Both the position numbers and the translations under genes were made by a program. From assembly GCA_012295275.1 (NCBI GenBank), contig CM022671.1:30831250-30841249 (forward strand): a stretch of DNA of 10,000 nt, read 5' to 3'. Numbering within the stretch: the stretch's first letter is position 1; every line of letters starts with the position of its first letter. Shown here piece by piece: positions 7,271 to 10,000 of this stretch. The stretch comes from Chrysomallon squamiferum (taxonomy: Eukaryota > Mollusca > Gastropoda > Neomphalida > Peltospiridae). The notes below the pieces were generated by a model that saw only the letters and a list, made by a program, of their open reading frames with translations, was not told the DNA's origin and searched no databases.

Positions 7271-7300
7271 TCTGTACTGAAATCACACAGTCACAAAAAA
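7271..7300 (-). promoter_or_regulatory. Possible 3' splice site upstream of the transporter start
   Basis: On the minus strand a T-rich stretch (TTATTTATTTTTTGTGAC) leads to GATTTCAG, with the AG at 7278-7277 and a second ACAG four bases later, 10-15 bases before the ATG at 7262. A 5' untranslated exon joined here would make the gene two-exon with an intact single coding exon. No convincing partner donor was found upstream, so this is tentative. Confidence 0.3.
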
Positions 7301-7340
7301 TAAATAAATAATAATAATAATAATAATGATAAAAAATAAA
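7295..7340. repeat. A-rich (AAAT)n/(AAT)n microsatellite
   Basis: Short AAAT then AAT units with one GAT interruption, just upstream of the transporter's coding region. It supplies the T-rich tract of the possible splice acceptor on the minus strand. Confidence 0.88.
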
Positions 7341-8060
7341 AGTTTTTACTTTCTTTCTTCAAGTATTTCCAGTTCACCTCACAGCCTACTATTGTCCGTC
7401 ACTATAAAAATATACGCCACGAGATTTCCATTCATTCTTATTTCACGGTATGTCTCCTTCGAACACAAATAACATCTAAAACCGGTTAGCCTGTCGAAAT
7501 AATAGTGTAGAAATGTTTTCAGGTCTTTTCCCATCTACGACAAACAGTTAACAGCCTTAGGTATTGTCTTTCCAAGTCAGTGCTATCTGCTCTCGTCAGA
7601 TCCGTGCATTCTATTGGCCATTCCGCTAGAGAACCGTCGACTGAATATATTTTTTTTTTCTCGTTCGCTGTTGACGTTATCTTTGCTTCTGCTGAATCAC
7701 AGCGGTGCCAGCGAGCCAGCCAATGAGATCTTAAGATACCTTTGTATGACATAGGTTATCGACCCTCCCACATTACGACCACATCCTAACTTGGTATCAT
7801 AGAGGCATGGGATGTTATCGCGTGTACTTTTGACAGTTTTTGTTAGTAATGTTAATAATATTACTTTTTCCTTTTTAAAAAGAAATATTATTACAGATAG
7901 CAAAGTGTATAATATTGTACATTTTACTTGGCACACCTCGCGTGGTATGTCTATTGGTCAATGTACATACATGGTTTGTTAATGCAGAAAAAATAGTTTA
8001 ATTACGTATTGTTTTTCATTTTTCTCTGTTAACTCGTAATAATCAATACTGAAAAAAAAT
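7341..8060. other. 5' flank of the transporter gene; candidate promoter region
   Basis: Largely non-repetitive. About 7420-7830 has higher G+C than the DNA on either side. CCAAT boxes occur in both orientations (CTATTGGCCA at 7611-7620; AGCCAATGAG around 7718-7727). TGCTGAATCAC at 7690-7700 resembles a Maf/AP-1 half-palindrome, and ATCTTAAGAT near 7729-7738 is a 10-bp palindrome. A 77-codon minus-strand frame (7519-7752) lies inside but has no recognisable homology. The position 250-500 bases upstream of the start codon fits a promoter or 5' untranslated exon, which is an inference. Confidence 0.3.
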
Positions 8061-8580
8061 CCTTCTTTGTTCATTTCAGCCATATGTTCACACATAGAAA
8101 AGCTATTCGTAGATAGGCAGTTGTGTATGTGTGTTCGTATTTATTATATATTGTTCTCTTCTGTATATATATATACATATTTCTGCTATTGTTGTTTTAG
8201 TAATTGTTTCATACATCGGAATGAATTAGTTCGTATAGGTCTAAGTAATCAGTGTCAGGTATTAATTTTACCAATTTGAAGAATCAATCAGGCGAACTAT
8301 TTCACCAAAAGAACCATACCATATGTCGATGACTAGTCGCCAACAATCCTTTCATGATTGATACTATTGTTTTCACTTTACTGAGATATGGAAGCAACAA
8401 CAATTCTAAGTTTATTTCAAACCAGATCACTACAGGACGAACTGCACCAGTTTAGAAAAGTAACATATAGTAAATTTACTAATCACTAAACATTTATACC
8501 AAAATATTTATTTTTGGTTTTCTGGTCAGTCCCTAGATTGTATTTCTTATTTACAGTTCGACCGCTTTGTTACAAATTTT
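8061..8580. other. AT-rich sequence without recognised features
   Basis: Short TA runs (about 8164-8175) and generic AT-rich DNA. An open frame at 8067-8279 begins near a CATTTCAG acceptor-like motif but encodes only Cys/Tyr/Ile/Phe-rich low-information sequence, so it is not called. Confidence 0.5.
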
Positions 8581-8631
8581 ATAATAATAATAATACGGGT
8601 AATAGTAATAATAATAATAATAATAATAGTA

Positions 8632-8679
<48 letters not shown>

Positions 8680-8690
8680 TAATTAATTAG
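8581..8690. repeat. (AAT)n trinucleotide microsatellite with AGT interruptions
   Basis: ATAATAATA units from 8581 are broken by TACGGGTAATAGT and a few AGT triplets, then run uninterrupted from about 8636 to 8677 and end in AATTAATTAATT. Confidence 0.95.
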
Positions 8691-9945
8691 TGGCTGATCT
8701 TCACTCCTTGAGTTGTATGTAATAGTTTATTAGTTTTTAATAATGCTATTTTCAAGTCATTTTGTATTCTGTGTACCGGGTATTAGGCTTAAACACGTTT
8801 ATTATTTTCAACAAAAAAGGTAGCTGAAATTAACTATTCCCTCTTTTATTATGGTTTCAGTTAACGTGTTTTACGTTTGTGAAGTCCATTTACACGCATC
8901 GCCAAATTGTCAGTATTTTATACGTTGAAGTTTGGCTATTTGTGTCTCATAGTGTCTCTGTTCTACACGTATCTGTCTCGTTGTCTCTGTACTCAGTGTG
9001 TATCTCAGCTGTATTTTGGCAACTACGGGTGTCTCTCTATATTATACATGCACGCGTACATACACTTGTCCCTGATGTCTCTGAGTATCTTTAACTATTT
9101 AGATACGTTTTCGTTATTTTCAATAAATTTGTTTTTCTCTGAACTGATTTCAGATATTACGAATCGTTTATATTTCAAGTTTCCTTTAATGACACTTTTT
9201 TTATGTATTTCATGCCAAGTCGACCGTGATAATTGATAATTACAGATTATTAGAAATTAATTAATTGAATGAAAACCAAAAATAAATCAGATAATACTGC
9301 ATAAAACTGATGGTTTGATCAAGTCACGTAGATTTTTGCAATTACTGTGTTTCAGATTTTATGATGATTATTTTTAAATTGATATCAATTCATTTAATAT
9401 TTTCCAAATCACAATAAACAAACAGAAAACAAATCGAACTAAAAACAGTTTCAAACAGACAGCGAAATGGCACAATTTCATAATATCTTCATTATTTGCA
9501 ACAAAACGTTGTCAATAGAAATTTATAAAAACATCTCATTGCCAGCTGTGGTTCTATCAGTTTAGCTTCAAAAGAAACAAACATAGTTTTAATAATTAGG
9601 TGAAAAACACAACACTTTATTTGTGAAAACAATGTTTGTATATACAGTTATATATGTCGCTAATATTATATTTCATTTACTGTTTAGTTTCGCGCATAAT
9701 ATGCTTTTATCTAGCTGTTTCGGACGATTGATTCTTCAAAAGTTATACAATTCGTATTGTAGTCTAAACTATAAAAATCATAATCTCTGCATGGTATCCC
9801 AGAAATTCCACATCCAGATCTCAACACGACATTATCGTGATAACGTAAGTTAGGTTTGTATTCTGCGTCTCGCAGCTTTTCACATTTTTTAGTTTCTTTT
9901 TTCGAAAGGAGATTGGTGTTCTGATGGTTAGTTCACATCTGGTTC
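8691..9945. other. AT-rich DNA without convincing genes
   Basis: Contains a degenerate GTCTCT/TGTCTC-rich patch (about 8939-9040) and otherwise ordinary AT-rich sequence. Open frames at 8879-9094, 8907-9236 and 9623-9853 have no recognisable motif and the residue bias of translated AT-rich DNA. The last ends just past a consensus 5' splice site on the plus strand (GTAAGT at 9845-9850), but no coding signal precedes it. Confidence 0.5.

Positions 9946-9950
<5 letters not shown>

Positions 9951-9979
<29 letters not shown>
9951..9979. repeat. (TA)n microsatellite near the right edge
   Basis: An uninterrupted TA tract of about 14 units, followed by unique sequence to the end of the window. Confidence 0.93.
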
Positions 9980-9980
<1 letters not shown>

Positions 9981-10000
9981 ACTTGATATATTGTTCATTT

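Noticed and set aside
6530-7311. Long alternative-frame and antisense open frames over the transporter (227 codons minus, 223 codons plus, and shorter ones)
   Set aside because: They are shadows of the G+C-rich SLC46 coding sequence; their translations are Arg/Gly/His-rich and lack membrane helices or motifs. The only part kept is the first ~24 codons of the frame starting at 7262, which match helix 1.
7519-7752. 77-codon minus-strand frame, protein-like in composition
   Set aside because: It has no recognisable domain, no good splice donor at its end and no second exon. It is mentioned as part of the upstream block rather than called as a gene.
9825-9839. Small hairpin CACGA-CATTA-TCGTG
   Set aside because: A 5-bp stem is expected by chance in this much sequence, and nothing around it suggests an RNA gene.
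9623-9853. 76-codon plus-strand frame with a hydrophobic start, ending beside a GTAAGT
   Set aside because: The hydrophobic start looks like a signal peptide, but AT-rich DNA gives Ile/Phe/Tyr/Leu runs by chance. There is no cysteine framework or family match, and one consensus donor is not enough.

Overview
The window is AT-rich, repeat-laden eukaryotic genomic DNA. The only gene that can be read with confidence is an animal membrane transporter of the SLC46 branch of the major facilitator superfamily (MFS), on the minus strand. The dense mix of di-, tri- and tetranucleotide microsatellites, two minisatellites and a dispersed repeat, together with an invertebrate-looking SLC46 protein, suggests a lophotrochozoan and most likely a mollusc. 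That placement is an inference; the sequence alone does not fix the species. No bacterial-style operons, CRISPR arrays, rRNA genes or tRNA genes were seen.

Layout: 1-198 is a small open frame running in from the left edge, with coding status uncertain. 240-966 holds (TA)n/(TTA)n, (GA)n and (TCTA)n/(TCTG)n arrays, with copy 1 of a dispersed repeat at 630-777. 967-2020 is mostly non-repetitive, with some transcription-factor-like motifs. 2030-2635 has (GTAT)/(CA) tracts and a 26-bp minisatellite. 2932-3032 is a long pure (GA)n tract. 3470-4110 is a CATA-rich region containing a 30-bp minisatellite with partial 60-bp periodicity. 4200-4330 is a TA/TG/CA inverted repeat. 4620-5360 has T-rich sequence, copy 2 of the dispersed repeat, an AAAAT/AAAAC array and a CTA/ATT trinucleotide array. 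5514-5589 is T12 followed by (TG)n. 5770-7262 is the SLC46-like gene. 7297-9990 is AT-rich, with (AAT)n at about 8581-8680 and (TA)n at the right end.

The transporter is uninterrupted by introns for 470 codons, and its G+C content is clearly higher than that of the flanks. Its first membrane helix is split between two reading frames: the first half lies in another frame immediately upstream (start at 7262) and the second half begins the long frame. Hand alignment of the two halves to human PCFT (SLC46A1) is ungapped if one base is missing near a four-C run at 7188-7191. This points to a frameshifted allele, a young pseudogene or a sequencing indel. The other notable signal is a pair of diverged copies of an uncharacterised dispersed repeat, each followed by a microsatellite. 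No clear multi-gene system is present.
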